The position numbers were made by a program, and so were the translations under genes. From Tragulus kanchil (taxonomy: Eukaryota > Chordata > Mammalia > Artiodactyla > Tragulidae), in assembly GCA_022376925.1 (NCBI GenBank), contig JAIOJX010000025.1, positions 188,604,801 through 188,668,800 of the forward strand: a DNA stretch of 64,000 nt. Direction: 5' to 3'. The notes below the pieces were generated by a model. It saw only the letters and a program-made list of their open reading frames with translations, did no database searches and was not told the DNA's origin. Positions 1-12,639 of this stretch are shown here, piece after piece; positions within the stretch are counted from its first letter, which is position 1; each line of letters begins with the position of its first letter.

Positions 1-173
1 CCTTAAGTAAAACCATCTCTGATGCCATTAATCATGCCAATTGTGGCTGAATTCTCAAAAGATGAGTGAGGTCTCCAGATTGGTCCAGTAACACAAGACA
101 AAGCAGCAGAAGTCAGTATATCTTCTGAACATCAGCGTCCTAGACGCTGATTTTATGACAAAAAAAAGCAGGA

Positions 174-328
174 GGGACCTCCCTGGTGGTCCATTGGCTA
201 AGACCCTGCACTCCGAATGCAGGGGGGCTGGGTTCCATCGCTGGTCAGGAAACTAGATCCCACATGTCGCAACTAAAGATTCCACATGCCACAAATAAGA
301 CCCAGTGCAGCCAAATAAGCAAATAGAA
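174..328 (+). mobile_element. CHR-type tRNA-derived SINE
   Basis: It has the family start GGGACCTCCCTGGTGGTCC, a B-box-like GGTTCCATCGCTGG segment, AACTAGATCCCACATG, and an A-rich end. Sense orientation. Confidence 0.85.
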
Positions 329-379
329 CTTCATAGGGAAAAAAACAGCAGGAGGTCAGTCTAGCAGCTATTTTTCCTA

Positions 380-2600
380 AGTGCTGATCATGTATTTCTA
401 CATCCAGCTCAGCGTTATGTTGACCAGTGTGGAATTCTCTCTCTGTTTATCTTAGCCATGACATCTAAAGTGTTCTGTTGCAAAGTGTCATAACCCGTCC
501 TGCAGAAATCCCAGGAGATGCAGCAAGCATGCACGAGCAGAGACGGCAGTGTGAGAGCCTGGGGTGAGGAACGGGGAGAAGGCAGGTGGCGAAGAGCCCC
601 TTGGGGCGGCAGTCACTGTGGGCAGATGCTGTGCCTGTGGTCGTGGCGTGTTAACAAAACCGGCCAGATCGATCCCGGCGCTGCCAGGAACCGCCGTCTT
701 CCCTGGACAAGCTCCTAGCCTCTCCGCTGCACTTGCAAAGTGGGATTTAAAAAATAACACCACCTATTCCTTTCTGTTGCAATGAAGACTGGATTAATAC
801 TTGTAAGGCTCCTAGAACCCAGACAGCCTCACAGAATGCACTGTGTTTGCTCCTGTCTCTGATCCTGCCTCGCTCTCTCTGAACCAGGGATGCTGTGACC
901 CCCTGGCTCTCTGGCAGCTGGGCATTCTCCTGGCCACCTGTGAGGTGTCCAGCCAGCACTTGAAGGGGCGGAGGAGGAGGAGGAAAAGAGACGGGAGTAG
1001 CCTGCCCACCTGCCTGCTACCTCATGGCCCCCCAGCTGGATGAGCTTGGCCTGGATACTCTTATGACACCAGCCCAAGAATCACCTGGCCCAGGAGGGCA
1101 GGTCCGGCCAGACGGCATCTGGCAGCTGTGTGGGAACAGGTCCTGAGTCAGGAACTCCTGTGAGTCCCTGTCCCTGTGGACACGGCCGGCCACCCTTCTC
1201 CTTGTTCTGTCCCAGTTCCTCCCCGAGTCTGGCTGTTTGCCCTCCCCCCCCACCTGTGCCTCTGTCACTGTCCCCCATGCTGAGGTCCCTTGGCCACCGC
1301 TCCCAGCAGTTATGTAGGTTCAGAGCTTAGCTACTCAAAGCCTACTGCAACTACAGGAAAATGTGGAAACATGTCAGGGCTGGTGCTTCAGTTTTTCTTT
1401 AAAAGAGAATATGGTCCTGGAGTCTCTGAATATATAATATGATAAAGGAGCAAAGAGATCAAACTGGGCAATCCTAAAGGAAAGAATGGCTTCTAGTGCT
1501 GATCATGTATTTCTACATCCAGCTCAGCGTTATGTTGACCAGTGTGGAATTCTCTCTCTGTTTATCTTAGCCATGACATCTAAAGTGTTCTGTTGCAAAG
1601 TGTCATAACCCGTCCTGCAGAAATCCCAGGAGATGCAGCAAGCATGCACGAGCAGAGACGGCAGTGTGAGAGCCTGGGGTGAGGAACGGGGAGAAGGCAG
1701 GTGGCGAAGAGCCCCTTGGGGCGGCAGTCACTGTGGGCAGATGCTGTGCCTGTGGTCGTGGCGTGTTAACAAAACCGGCCAGATCGATCCCGGCGCTGCC
1801 AGGAACCGCCGTCTTCCCTGGACAAGCTCCTAGCCTCTCCGCTGCACTTGCAAAGTGGGATTTAAAAAATAACACCACCTATTCCTTTCTGTTGCAATGA
1901 AGACTGGATTAATACTTGTAAGGCTCCTAGAACCCAGACAGCCTCACAGAATGCACTGTGTTTGCTCCTGTCTCTGATCCTGCCTCGCTCTCTCTGAACC
2001 AGGGATGCTGTGACCCCCTGGCTCTCTGGCAGCTGGGCATTCTCCTGGCCACCTGTGAGGTGTCCAGCCAGCACTTGAAGGGGCGGAGGAGGAGGAGGAA
2101 AAGAGACGGGAGTAGCCTGCCCACCTGCCTGCTACCTCATGGCCCCCCAGCTGGATGAGCTTGGCCTGGATACTCTTATGACACCAGCCCAAGAATCACC
2201 TGGCCCAGGAGGGCAGGTCCGGCCAGACGGCATCTGGCAGCTGTGTGGGAACAGGTCCTGAGTCAGGAACTCCTGTGAGTCCCTGTCCCTGTGGACACGG
2301 CCGGCCACCCTTCTCCTTGTTCTGTCCCAGTTCCTCCCCGAGTCTGGCTGTTTCCCCTCCCCCCACCCACCTGTGCCTCTGTCACTGTCCCCCATGCTGA
2401 GGTCCCTTGGCCACCGCTCCCAGCAGTTATGTAGGTTCAGAGCTTAGCTACTCAAAGCCTACTGCAACTACAGGAAAATGTGGAAACATGTCAGGGCTGG
2501 TGCTTCAGTTTTTCTTTAAAAGAGAATATGGTCCTGGAGTCTCTGAATATATAATATGATAAAGGAGCAAAGAGATCAAACTGGGCAATCCTAAAGGAAA
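380..2600. repeat. 1.1 kb direct duplication 1
   Basis: 380-1484 repeats at 1495-2600 (offset 1115-1117) with about 10 bp between copies. Differences are mainly one C-run around 1245 versus 2355. No gene is recognised inside; the open frames are duplicated with it. Confidence 0.95.
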
Positions 2601-2880
2601 TCAACCCTGGATAGTCATTGGAAGGACTGATACTGAAGCCAAAGCCCCAGTACTCTGGTCACCTGATGCAAAGAGCTGACTCACTGGAAAAGATCCTGAT
2701 GCTGAGAAAGACTGAGGGCAGGAGAAGGGACGACAGAGGACGAGAAGGTTGGATGGCATCAGTGACTCAATGGACATGAGTTTGAGCAAACTGCAGGAGG
2801 TAGTGATGGACAGGGAAACCTGGCGTGCTATAGTCCAGGGGGTCACAAAGAGTCAGACACGACTAAGCAGCTGAAAAACA
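2600..2880 (+). mobile_element. BovB LINE 3' end fragment, sense
   Basis: Reads GGAAGGACTGATACTGAAGC, then GTTGGATGGCATCA, GACTCAATGGACATGAG, and ends near GTCACAAAGAGTCAGACACG, the well-known BovB 3' region. A-rich sequence follows. It is 5' truncated. Confidence 0.9.
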
Positions 2881-3096
2881 ACCACAAAAAAGGAGAAAAA
2901 TGGAAAAAATACTCAATTTTTTTAAAAATAAAAGGCAAGAAAAGGGAACAAAGAACAAATAGGACAAATGAAAAGTAAACAGCAATACAGTTGGGTTAAA
3001 CCCAACCACATTTTACATTATATTAAGTGTAAGTGAGCAAAACTCTCCAATGAAAAGAGAAAGATCGTCATACTAAACATAAAAACAAAACATCCG

Positions 3097-3318
3097 AGGC
3101 TTCCCTGGTGGCATAGTGGGTAAGAATCTGCCTGCCAATGCAGCAGACATGGGTTTGATTCCTGCTCTGGGAAGATACCACATGCCGAGGAGCAACCGAG
3201 CCCATGGCCACAACTACTGAAGCCAGAACCCGAGAGCCGATGCTCTGCCACAAGAGAAAGCCCTCGTGTAGCAACAAGACCCGCATAGCCAAAAACAAAC
3301 AAATCAATTAATTAAAAA
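3097..3318 (+). mobile_element. CHR-type SINE (copy in duplication 2)
   Basis: Starts AGGCTTCCCTGGTGGCATAG, contains GGGTTTGATTCCTGCTC and GGGAAGATACCACATGCC, ends in an A-rich tail. The same element appears again at 4182-4402. Confidence 0.88.
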
Positions 3319-4181
3319 AACACATTGTGAACAACATAGATTTAGATTAAAAAGATGTAGAATGGCACCCCTTACCTTGTAACTGGAGCATTTTGCATAT
3401 TGTCTATAATTAAACTACAGATATATTAAAAAAAAGAAGAAGAAACCATTAAAAAAACAACAACAACAACTATATGCTGTTTCTTAACAAAACACTTTAA
3501 ATATATGGAAAGGCTGAAAGTAAGCAAGTGGGGACAGACATGCCTTGTGAATGTAAACCAAACTAAAGCTGGTGTAGTCAAAGTAGATTTTAAGAACATA
3601 AATACTACCAGAGTTAAAGAGACACAAAAATTACTGAGGCCAGAGTTAGTAATATAAAGATGTTTGAGAGGTATTTCCTACCTTTGTGAACTTCTTTTAC
3701 AAGAATTTTGAATACAATGGACCATTACTTACAATGTCTAGTCTTTATTTCCTTTATGATCAGCTGTCTAACCATCAGCCCACTGCTCGGATGTGGCACA
3801 TGGTGTGACAGCATGTGCCCAATACAGTTCTTAAATATTCCCTTTAAGATTCCTTTTATAAAAAACGTTACTTTACTTTTACTCTCTGTTTCTGTCCGCT
3901 GTGTGCTGCTCGCCTGTATCTACAGCCCAGCCGCTGCTGGCAGCCTGCGCGCCCTGCTGGCGGCTCTGGGCTCCGTGGCCAGGCTGCCGGCACCCGGACG
4001 GCCGTCTCCACTCCCGCGCTGCTGAGCTATCGCGAGGCCTCCGCTGCCTGTCGCATCCTTTCTCCTAGTGACACATAATCATAAATGTACACGTCAAACC
4101 TGGTTACGAAGTAGCCTGTATTTACAAAACTCTCCAATGAAAAGAGAAAGATCGATACTAAACATAAAAACAAAACATCCG

Positions 4182-4402
4182 AGGCTTCCCTGGTGGCATA
4201 GTGGGTAAGAATCTGCCTGCCAATGCAGCAGACATGGGTTTGATTCCTGCTCTGGGAAGATACCACATGCCGAGGAGCAACCGAGCCCATGGCCACAACT
4301 ACTGAAGCCAGAACCCGAGAGCCGATGCTCTGCCACAAGAGAAAGCCCTCGTGTAGCAACAAGACCCGCATAGCCAAAAACAAACAAATCAATTAATTAA
4401 AA
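4182..4402 (+). mobile_element. CHR-type SINE (second copy, duplication 2)
   Basis: Same insertion as 3097-3318, carried by the 1085 bp block; not an independent transposition. Confidence 0.85.
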
Positions 4403-5197
4403 AAACACATTGTGAACAACATAGATTTAGATTAAAAAGATGTAGAATGGCACCCCTTACCTTGTAACTGGAGCATTTTGCATATTGTCTATAATTAAAC
4501 TACAGATATATTAAAAAAAAGAAGAAGAAACCATTAAAAAAACAACAACAACAACTATATGCTGTTTCTTAACAAAACACTTTAAATATATGGAAAGGCT
4601 GAAAGTAAGCAAGTGGGGACAGACATGCCTTGTGAATGTAAACCAAACTAAAGCTGGTGTAGTCAAAGTAGATTTTAAGAACATAAATACTACCAGAGTT
4701 AAAGAGACACAAAAATTACTGAGGCCAGAGTTAGTAATATAAAGATGTTTGAGAGGTATTTCCTACCTTTGTGAACTTCTTTTACAAGAATTTTGAATAC
4801 AATGGACCATTACTTACAATGTCTAGTCTTTATTTCCTTTATGATCAGCTGTCTAACCATCAGCCCACTGCTCGGATGTGGCACATGGTGTGACAGCATG
4901 TGCCCAATACAGTTCTTAAATATTCCCTTTAAGATTCCTTTTATAAAAAACGTTACTTTACTTTTACTCTCTGTTTCTGTCCGCTGTGTGCTGCTCGCCT
5001 GTATCTACAGCCCAGCCGCTGCTGGCAGCCTGCGCGCCCTGCTGGCGGCTCTGGGCTCCGTGGCCAGGCTGCCGGCACCCGGACGGCCGTCTCCACTCCC
5101 GCGCTGCTGAGCTATCGCGAGGCCTCCGCTGCCTGTCGCATCCTTTCTCCTAGTGACACATAATCATAAATGTACACGTCAAACCTGGTTACGAAGT

Positions 5198-6214
5198 GCC
5201 AATCAAGAACACACTGTATTTAACGTTTAGATCACCTAAGTGGGAAAGCAGATGTTAAAACGTTCTGGGCATCCGAGGGGCCCTGAGACTGTGTCAAGCA
5301 CCCTGTGTCCGGGCAGAGCCCCCGGCAGCTCCGCCTGCTCTCCCTCCGCCCGGAGGCCCAGTGGAGTCCAGTGAAACACACCCATCGAGACCACTGAAGG
5401 GACAAGACCTCGGAGCCATTTCGTCAAATCTATGACCTGAAAGTGTGTTTTTGCTCCTTGGGGCTAAAAATAGGCTGCAGGACGTTAAAGCAGCCAGCTG
5501 CCATTTCCCCCCGTGAGGCCACTCGGGGCGCTGCAGGAAAAGCGCGCTGGGGGTCGCTGTTGCTGCCCGCGTTTGGTGACTGAGCTCTGCTTCCTCAGCT
5601 GTGAGCAGGAGGCAGCACCTGCCTGAGCACCTGGCAGGTCCCTGACCAGCAGCAGGTGTGTGTCTAGGTTTCCTCCCACCCTCTTGGACTCTGTCTTCAG
5701 CCTCGTCCGCCTGGCCTCCCAGGGTCTGTCCTCAGCTGCTGGGAAGCGGTGTGGCCCCCACTCTGGCTCCAACCTCTCGCTGAAAGGGAGGAAGTTCCAC
5801 AGAAGCAGGGGAGAGCCCAGAATTCCCGTTAGAGGCTGAAAAGGAGACAAACACACCTGTGCAGCTGTGAACCGTGCCCGTCCAGGGCATGGCAGCCAAC
5901 ACAGTCAAATACATTGTGAACTTTTATTCTGTTTCTCTTAGCTCGCCTTAGTTCTTTAATAATAAATTCCAGGTTTTTAAAAAACAAACGCAGGGAGCAA
6001 GGTCTTCCAGGGGCGAGGGGGGAAAGGGACAGGGAACTCTGGGTGGCTGTCAGTTAAGCGCCCACTGACTGCTGACAGGCGTGACGACCAGTGCATGCTG
6101 GTCTCTGGGGCTTTTAAACAGGGCGTCAGTTCTGATAAAGGCAGGCGGTGAGCGAAGGGAGGCACTATGGCGCTCAGTGATCACATGGGAGACGGGCATT
6201 CAAAAGAGCATAAT
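5198..6214. other. Stretch without recognised gene
   Basis: About 1 kb of moderately GC-rich, single-copy sequence. I see no splice-bounded exon, RNA gene or clear transposon. The open frames are short and unsupported. Confidence 0.5.
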
Positions 6215-6345
6215 GAGGGACTCCCCTGCAGTCCAGCAGTTAGGCCTCTGGGCTTCCGCGGCTGGGGGCACGGGCTCAGTCCTTGGCCGAGGAACAGAGA
6301 CCCCGTGCGTCGCGTGGCATGGCCCAGAAAAAAGAATTAGAATTT
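6215..6345 (+). mobile_element. CHR-type SINE, diverged
   Basis: Starts GAGGGACTCCCCTGCAGTCC and ends GTCGCGTGGCATGGCCCAGA followed by an A run, the end form of this SINE group. Confidence 0.75.
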
Positions 6346-6939
6346 AGAAGCAATGAGGTCTTGCTCCTGATCGGTCCTTTTCAGAAGGTCCTTGGTTCTG
6401 ACCCTGGCACGTGGCCAAGTCCCGGGGTGTCAAGTGCAAACCTACGGGAGGCGGAGGAGAAGGAAGCCAGGGTGAAGGAGGCTCCTCACTCGTCACCGCA
6501 CCCCGCCCCGCGGGTCCAAGGCTGGGAGCTTCCTGAAGCCACCTCCCGAACCAAAGGTTCAAGCACAAGCGATTCATTAAGAGGGCGACCCCCAGGAGAG
6601 GGAGGGAGAGAGGGCAGGTGAGGGGCACCTCCAGGTGAAGCCCAGGCGCGGAGCCCAGGAGCCGGTTAAGTGAGCCAGCGCCCCTGCTGCTGAGAGGACA
6701 CCAGGGAGCGCGGGCAGGGACTCAGACCCTGCACCCCCACCTTCAGGCACGAGTATCCCCCACAGCCAGAAGGAGCGCGCCGCATCCATCAGCAGGCGAG
6801 GGAGCGAACCAGGGTGGCAGAGCAGAAGGACAGGAACTCGTCTTCTGCAAAATCTCCAAAACTGAAACTAGCTGCTGAAAACCCATTGACAGGAGGATGG
6901 TGGAGTCCACCAAAAAGAGAGACCCCACCTCTGAGAGCA

Positions 6940-9370
6940 AAAGAGAAGCTGCAACAAGATGGTAGGAGGGGCGCCATCGTGTCTTTAAAATCAAGCCTCA
7001 TACCCGCCAGACACACCGCGAGGGCGCGGGGAAAACCTTGTGAGCACCAAAACCCAGGGAAAGGAGCAGGGACCGAGCCAGGCCTGCCCGAGAGGATCCG
7101 AGGGTCCCCAGCGAGCGTCCCGCGCAGGCCCGGGTCAGCAGTGACCTGGAGCAGTCCTGGGAGGCACAGTGTTGGGAACAAGTCCTCTTGAAGGGCGTCG
7201 CCATTGGCGGGACGATAGAGCTGCTGAGCAGGACTGGGAAACAGACCCTGGAGGGCACAACCACCACTTTGTGCGCACAGGATCCTGGAGAAAGGAGCAG
7301 TGACCCCACAGGAGACCGCGCCAGACTTGCCTCCCAGTGTTCCGGAGTCCCTGGCGGAGGCGAGGATCGCCAGTGGCCTGCCGCGGGGTCAGGGGAACCA
7401 AAACAGCCGCGGCAGGCTGGGCTAAGTCCTTCTGGAGAAGATCTCCATTAGCCCTGGGAACACCGTCCTACCCAACAACAGACAGTTGGACTAACGTTTA
7501 AGTGCCTGAAAGAGAAAGACCCCACCCAGGGAGGGCCTTTTAGAGCTTGACCAGGCGGAGCTACAGAAAAGGACCAATCAGAGGCCTTCTGACCTCAGCT
7601 CAGAGAAGATGCCGACTGGGCCGGCGCTCCGGCGAAGCAGCCTGTGCCCGCTGCAGAGTGCCCGAGGCCCCAGCCGCCGCGCCGCCTTCGTGCCCAGTCC
7701 TCACGGGGCAGCGCCGCCACGGGCCGGAAGAGACCCCCCAGCACCGCAGCTCCTCCGACAGCAGCCGCTGGTGCGCATGAGCAGCCAGCGCGGCCAGGGT
7801 GCCGGAGAGCCAAGAAACCACACCAGCTCCGTTTGGGGTCCTCACCGGGACTGAGCTGCCAGAGACTAGCAGTGCTGCATCTGGGCAGGAGGAGGCACGC
7901 TGGTTGCCTGGGACTCTGCGGTCCTCTGGTCTGCGGCCTGCCAGGCTTCTCTGTCTGGGGAACTCTCCGGGTAGGAAAGCGAGTGGACTGCCATGCGTTT
8001 ATAGAGCCCCACTCCAGCTCCCTCGATGCCGGCCCAGAAAAAGCCGATGGTAGGAGGGGCGCCATCGTGTCTTTAAAATCAAGCCTCATACCCGCCAGAC
8101 ACACCGCGAGGGCGCGGGGAAAACCTTGTGAGCACCAAAACCCAGGGAAAGGAGCAGGGACCGAGCCAGGCCTGCCCGAGAGGATCCGAGGGTCCCCAGC
8201 GAGCGTCCCGCGCAGGCCCGGGTCAGCAGTGACCTGGAGCAGTCCTGGGAGGCACAGTGTTGGGAACAAGTCCTCTTGAAGGGCGTCGCCATTGGCGGGA
8301 CGATAGAGCTGCTGAGCAGGACTGGGAAACAGACCCTGGAGGGCACAACCACCACTTTGTGCGCACAGGATCCTGGAGAAAGGAGCAGTGACCCCACAGG
8401 AGACCGCGCCAGACTTGCCTCCCAGTGTTCCGGAGTCCCTGGCGGAGGCGAGGATCGCCAGTGGCCTGCCGCGGGGTCAGGGGAACCAAAACAGCCGCGG
8501 CAGGCTGGGCTAAGTCCTTCTGGAGAAGATCTCCATTAGCCCTGGGAACACCGTCCTACCCAACAACAGACAGTTGGACTAACGTTTAAGTGCCTGAAAG
8601 AGAAAGACCCCACCCAGGGAGGGCCTTTTAGAGCTTGACCAGGCGGAGCTACAGAAAAGGACCAATCAGAGGCCTTCTGACCTCAGCTCAGAGAAGATGC
8701 CGACTGGGCCGGCGCTCCGGCGAAGCAGCCTGTGCCCCGCTGCAGAGTGCCCGAGGCCCCAGCCGCCGCGCCGCCTTCGTGCCCAGTCCTCACGGGGCAG
8801 CGCCGCCACGGGCCGGAAGAGACCCCCCAGCACCGCAGCTCCTCCGACAGCAGCCGCTGGTGCGCATGAGCAGCCAGCGCGGCCAGGGTGCCGGAGAGCC
8901 AAGAAACCACACCAGCTCCGTTTGGGGTCCTCACCGGGACTGAGCTGCCAGAGACTAGACGAAGTGCTGCATCTGGGCAGGAGGAGGCACGCTGGTTGCC
9001 TGGGACTCTGCGGTCCTCTGGTCTGCGGCCTGCCAGGCTTCTCTGTCTGGGGAACTCTCCGGGTAGGAAAGCGAGAGTGGACTGCCATGCGTTTATAGAG
9101 CACCGCACTCCAGCTCCCCTCGATGCCGGCTGCCCTGAATACCTGGTTCTGCCAGGGCCCCTGCGACTTAAGCAGCGGCACACCTCCACCCCTGGCCCTC
9201 ACTGAGGCAGACCCACGTCCTCTAGGGCAGCCTCAGGAGCAAACCCCTGTGGGTGACCCACAGGCAGAGTTGAAGATAAAATCACAATTGAAATCCAGGG
9301 GCAGAGTGGCTATGGAAGAAGACGCAGAACCTTCCCACCAGCCGTATAAGCTGCAGATTAAAACCACATG
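6940..9370 (+). mobile_element. CpG-rich dispersed repeat, probably ruminant L1 5'UTR
   Basis: Two diverged internal units share the pattern GGAAAGGAGCAGGGAC / GAGAAAGGAGCAGTGACC, then (C/G)CCAG(G/A)C(C/T)TGCC and GTC(A/C)GCAGTG(A/G)CCTG-like stretches, at about 7060 and 7285. I recognise the phrases AAAGGAGCAGTGACCCCACA and CCAGACTTGCC from bovine L1 or ERV-like repeats. Class is uncertain. The unit is further doubled by duplication 3. Confidence 0.5.
6958..9130. repeat. 1.1 kb direct duplication 3
   Basis: 6958-8033 repeats at 8046-9130. The offset drifts from 1088 to 1097 because the first copy lacks single bases and short runs in its last 400 bp, consistent with lower accuracy near a sequence end. 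Confidence 0.95.
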
Positions 9371-9372
9371 AT

Positions 9373-9605
9373 CGGGCTTCCCTTGTGGTCCAGTGGGTAA
9401 GGAGTCCATCTAGCAGAGCGGGGGGCACCAGTTCAATGCCTGACCCGAGAGGATCCCATGTGCCACGGAGCAGCTAGACCGGTGTGTCCAGTTAGGAGCC
9501 AGCGCTCTGGAGCACATGCACCCAGAGCCAGTGCTCTGCAACGAGAGAGGCCACTGCAGTGGGAGGGCCACACGGGCCGAAGAATAAAGACAGATGAAAA
9601 TAAAT
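9373..9605 (+). mobile_element. CHR-type SINE
   Basis: Starts GGGCTTCCCTTGTGGTCCAG, contains GGATCCCATGTGCC, ACCGGTGTGTCCA and CCAGTGCTCTGCAAC, ends AGACAGATGAAAATAAATAA. Confidence 0.88.
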
Positions 9606-9939
9606 AAGTATTTAAAAAATCAATTTAAAAAAGAGGCAAAAAGTAAAAACAAAAAACACATGATCATCTAGGCAGACGCTGCGTCTATGGAAAATACAAA
9701 AGAACAATGACAGTTCCCACAAAAGAAAACGCACCAGTTCTGACAGCTGTGGACACTGGAGGCAAGAGCACACGGGTGGAGGGCCAGGCTAGAGTCCGGT
9801 CTGCCCCCACAACGGGTCCAGAGACCAGCCAGGGGGGGAGGGCATCCCAGGCGGGCCAGGCAGACTCACTCACAGCGAGGGACAGGATGCTCACAGCAGA
9901 GACTCAAAAAAAAGAAAATGATCGTTTTTACATTTTGAC

Positions 9940-10390
9940 TTCTAGAGTTGCTTCTGGATTTTTTTCTTTTTTTCCTCTCCCTCCCCCGTCTTTTTCTTCC
10001 TCTACTATTGTAGTTGTCAATTTTATTAGTACTATTAAATATATTTAAACTTTGAAAACATTTTAAGCACACTTTTTATCTCGGTTTTATGCTTTTGCTT
10101 CTACATTGGCCTTCTGCAGTTCGGTGGGGTTTTGTCCCCCTCAACATTTTTTTTTTCTTTTTTATTCTTCTTCCTCTGTTGTAGTTGTCAATTTTATTAG
10201 TACTATGAAATATATTCAAGTTTTTAAGATTTTTTAATCACATTTTTAATTTATGTTATAATTTCTGCTTTTACATTGGCCTTTTATGGTCCTGTGGGGT
10301 TTTGTTTTGTTTTTCTACATTTTTATCTCTCTTTAGTTGTTAATTTTTTATATGTATGATTATATTTTTTCTACAACTCCTTTGCTTGCT
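9940..10390. repeat. T-rich diverged tandem units of about 180 bp
   Basis: Phrases TTGTAGTTGTCAATTTTATT, AAATATATT, TTTTACATTGGCCTT and TGTGGGGTTTTG recur in order at about 10008 and 10187, with a third partial start near 10330. This is probably part of a ruminant L1 leader region together with the sequence to 12600. Confidence 0.6.
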
Positions 10391-10644
10391 TTCTCTACTG
10401 TTCTTTTCCTGTTGCACAAAACGTTTATACAAATCTTCTTTATCTGCCTCTATGTAACTTCGCATTACTGTTCTCTCTCTCTTGTCTGTCTGTCCTTTCT
10501 CTTCCTTCTTTTCCTCCTATTTGTTAGTTTGTTTTGCTTTCATTGCTTTATCCCCAGTTGGGACCTTGCTCTAGTTTTGTTTTCCAGTTTTTACTTTAGT
10601 TAATTTGGTTCTTTTTTTTCTTAATTTGGCCTCTTTTATTATTT

Positions 10645-10880
10645 ATTATTTATTTATTTTCATCCATCTTTATTCCCCGGCCTGAGTGGGCCTTCCACTA
10701 CGTGGCCTCTCCTCACAGAACACTGGCTCCGGGAGCACGCGCTCCAGAGCACTGGCTCCTCACTGGACACACCGGTCCAGCCACTCCGCAGCATGCGGGA
10801 TCCTCTCGGGCCAGGGATCGAACCGGTGCCCCCTGTACTGCTAGGCAGACTCTCTACCCACTGGACCACCAGGGAAGCCC
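10645..10880 (-). mobile_element. CHR-type SINE, antisense (copy in duplication 4)
   Basis: Begins with TTTATTTTCATCCATCTTTATT and ends GGACCACCAGGGAAGCCCA, the reverse complement of the family start. Repeated at 11792-12027 by the block duplication. Confidence 0.88.
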
Positions 10881-11041
10881 AGTTAGTTTGGTTCTTAACT
10901 GGTGGATATCATTTTTGGTTTCCTCTGTTTTCTGGGTTAATCTATTGCACTTTTTTTTTCTTTTTGGACTCTTTGGGTTTTGTTATGAATGTATATGTAA
11001 GTTGTATATTCCATTGTGTTAGATAATATTTGCATGATATT

Positions 11042-11520
11042 TTAATTGCCATTTGTCAGGGGTGCACCTTTCGTTCCTCATTTGTGTATATTTGTTTTAA
11101 TACCCTTCAATGCCATTACAAATAAACCGTGGAATCTCCATTCCCCAGCCAGAGACCAATCCCTGGGACTTTGGAGCGGGAGCACTGACTCCAAGGCCCT
11201 ACCCTATCAGAGAACGTGTAACGCCAGGGAGCACTAAGCAGCGAGAGCTCCCACTAAGACAAGGACTACAAAACCCGGCATCGCCCAACCGCCAGTAGCA
11301 CCCTGTGCAAGATGCTCCATCCAAACAACGAAGAAGACAAAAAATACAAAGCCAGTCATCAGCAGACAGGGTTCCACCTAAGTCAGGCATCAGAGGAGAT
11401 GAGTAAGACCTCCTCCCACCCGCTACACGAAGCTTACACAAACCACTGTCAGCCGGGGAACGCGTGAACAAAGCATGGTCCACAGCATGATGGTATACGA
11501 GTCAGTCACACAAAGGAATG
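11042..11520 (+). mobile_element. Ruminant L1-like leader sequence
   Basis: Contains CCCAGCCAGAGACCAATCCC, GCTCCATCCAAACAACGAAG, CAGTCATCAGCAGACAGGG and CTTACACAAACCACTG, phrases I recall from bovine L1-associated repeats. Repeated at about 12189-12667 in duplication 4. No ORF1/ORF2 coding is intact. Confidence 0.5.
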
Positions 11521-11791
11521 AAATACATAAAAACTCTCTTCTCTACTGTTCTTTTCCTGTTGCACAAAACGTTTATACAAATCTTCTTTATCTGCCTCTA
11601 TGTAACTTGCATTACTGTTCTCTCTCTCTTGTCTGTCTGTCCTTTCTCTTCCTTCTTTTCCTCCTATTTGTTAGTTTGTTTTGCTTTCATTGCTTTATCC
11701 CCAGTTGGGACCTTGCTCTAGTTTTGTTTTCCAGTTTTTACTTTAGTTAATTTGGTTCTTTTTTTTCTTAATTTGGCCTCTTTTATTATTT

Positions 11792-12027
11792 ATTATTTAT
11801 TTATTTTCATCCATCTTTATTCCCCGGCCTGAGTGGGCCTTCCACTACGTGGCCTCTCCTCACAGAACACTGGCTCCGGGAGCACGCGCTCCAGAGCACT
11901 GGCTCCTCACTGGACACACCGGTCCAGCCACTCCGCAGCATGCGGGATCCTCTCGGGCCAGGGATCGAACCGGTGCCCCCTGTACTGCTAGGCAGACTCT
12001 CTACCCACTGGACCACCAGGGAAGCCC
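11792..12027 (-). mobile_element. CHR-type SINE, antisense (second copy, duplication 4)
   Basis: Same element as 10645-10880, carried along by the 1147 bp block. Confidence 0.85.
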
Positions 12028-12639
12028 AGTTAGTTTGGTTCTTAACTGGTGGATATCATTTTTGGTTTCCTCTGTTTTCTGGGTTAATCTATTGCACTTT
12101 TTTTTTCTTTTTGGACTCTTTGGGTTTTGTTATGAATGTATATGTAAGTTGTATATTCCATTGTGTTAGATAATATTTGCATGATATTTTAATTGCCATT
12201 TGTCAGGGGTGCACCTTTCGTTCCTCATTTGTGTATATTTGTTTTAATACCCTTCAATGCCATTACAAATAAACCGTGGAATCTCCATTCCCCAGCCAGA
12301 GACCAATCCCTGGGACTTTGGAGCGGGAGCACTGACTCCAAGGCCCTACCCTATCAGAGAACGTGTAACGCCAGGGAGCACTAAGCAGCGAGAGCTCCCA
12401 CTAAGACAAGGACTACAAAACCCGGCATCGCCCAACCGCCAGTAGCACCCTGTGCAAGATGCTCCATCCAAACAACGAAGAAGACAAAAAATACAAAGCC
12501 AGTCATCAGCAGACAGGGTTCCACCTAAGTCAGGCATCAGAGGAGATGAGTAAGACCTCCTCCCACCCGCTACACGAAGCTTACACAAACCACTGTCAGC
12601 CGGGGAACGCGTGAACAAAGCATGGTCCACAGCATGATG

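Larger units (their letters stand above)
3038..5197. repeat. 1.1 kb direct duplication 2
   Basis: 3038-4112 repeats at 4125-5197 (offset 1085-1087). The 12 bp linker ends CTGTATTTA, the same bases found about 20 bp after the end of the second copy. A CHR-type SINE is carried in both copies. Confidence 0.95.
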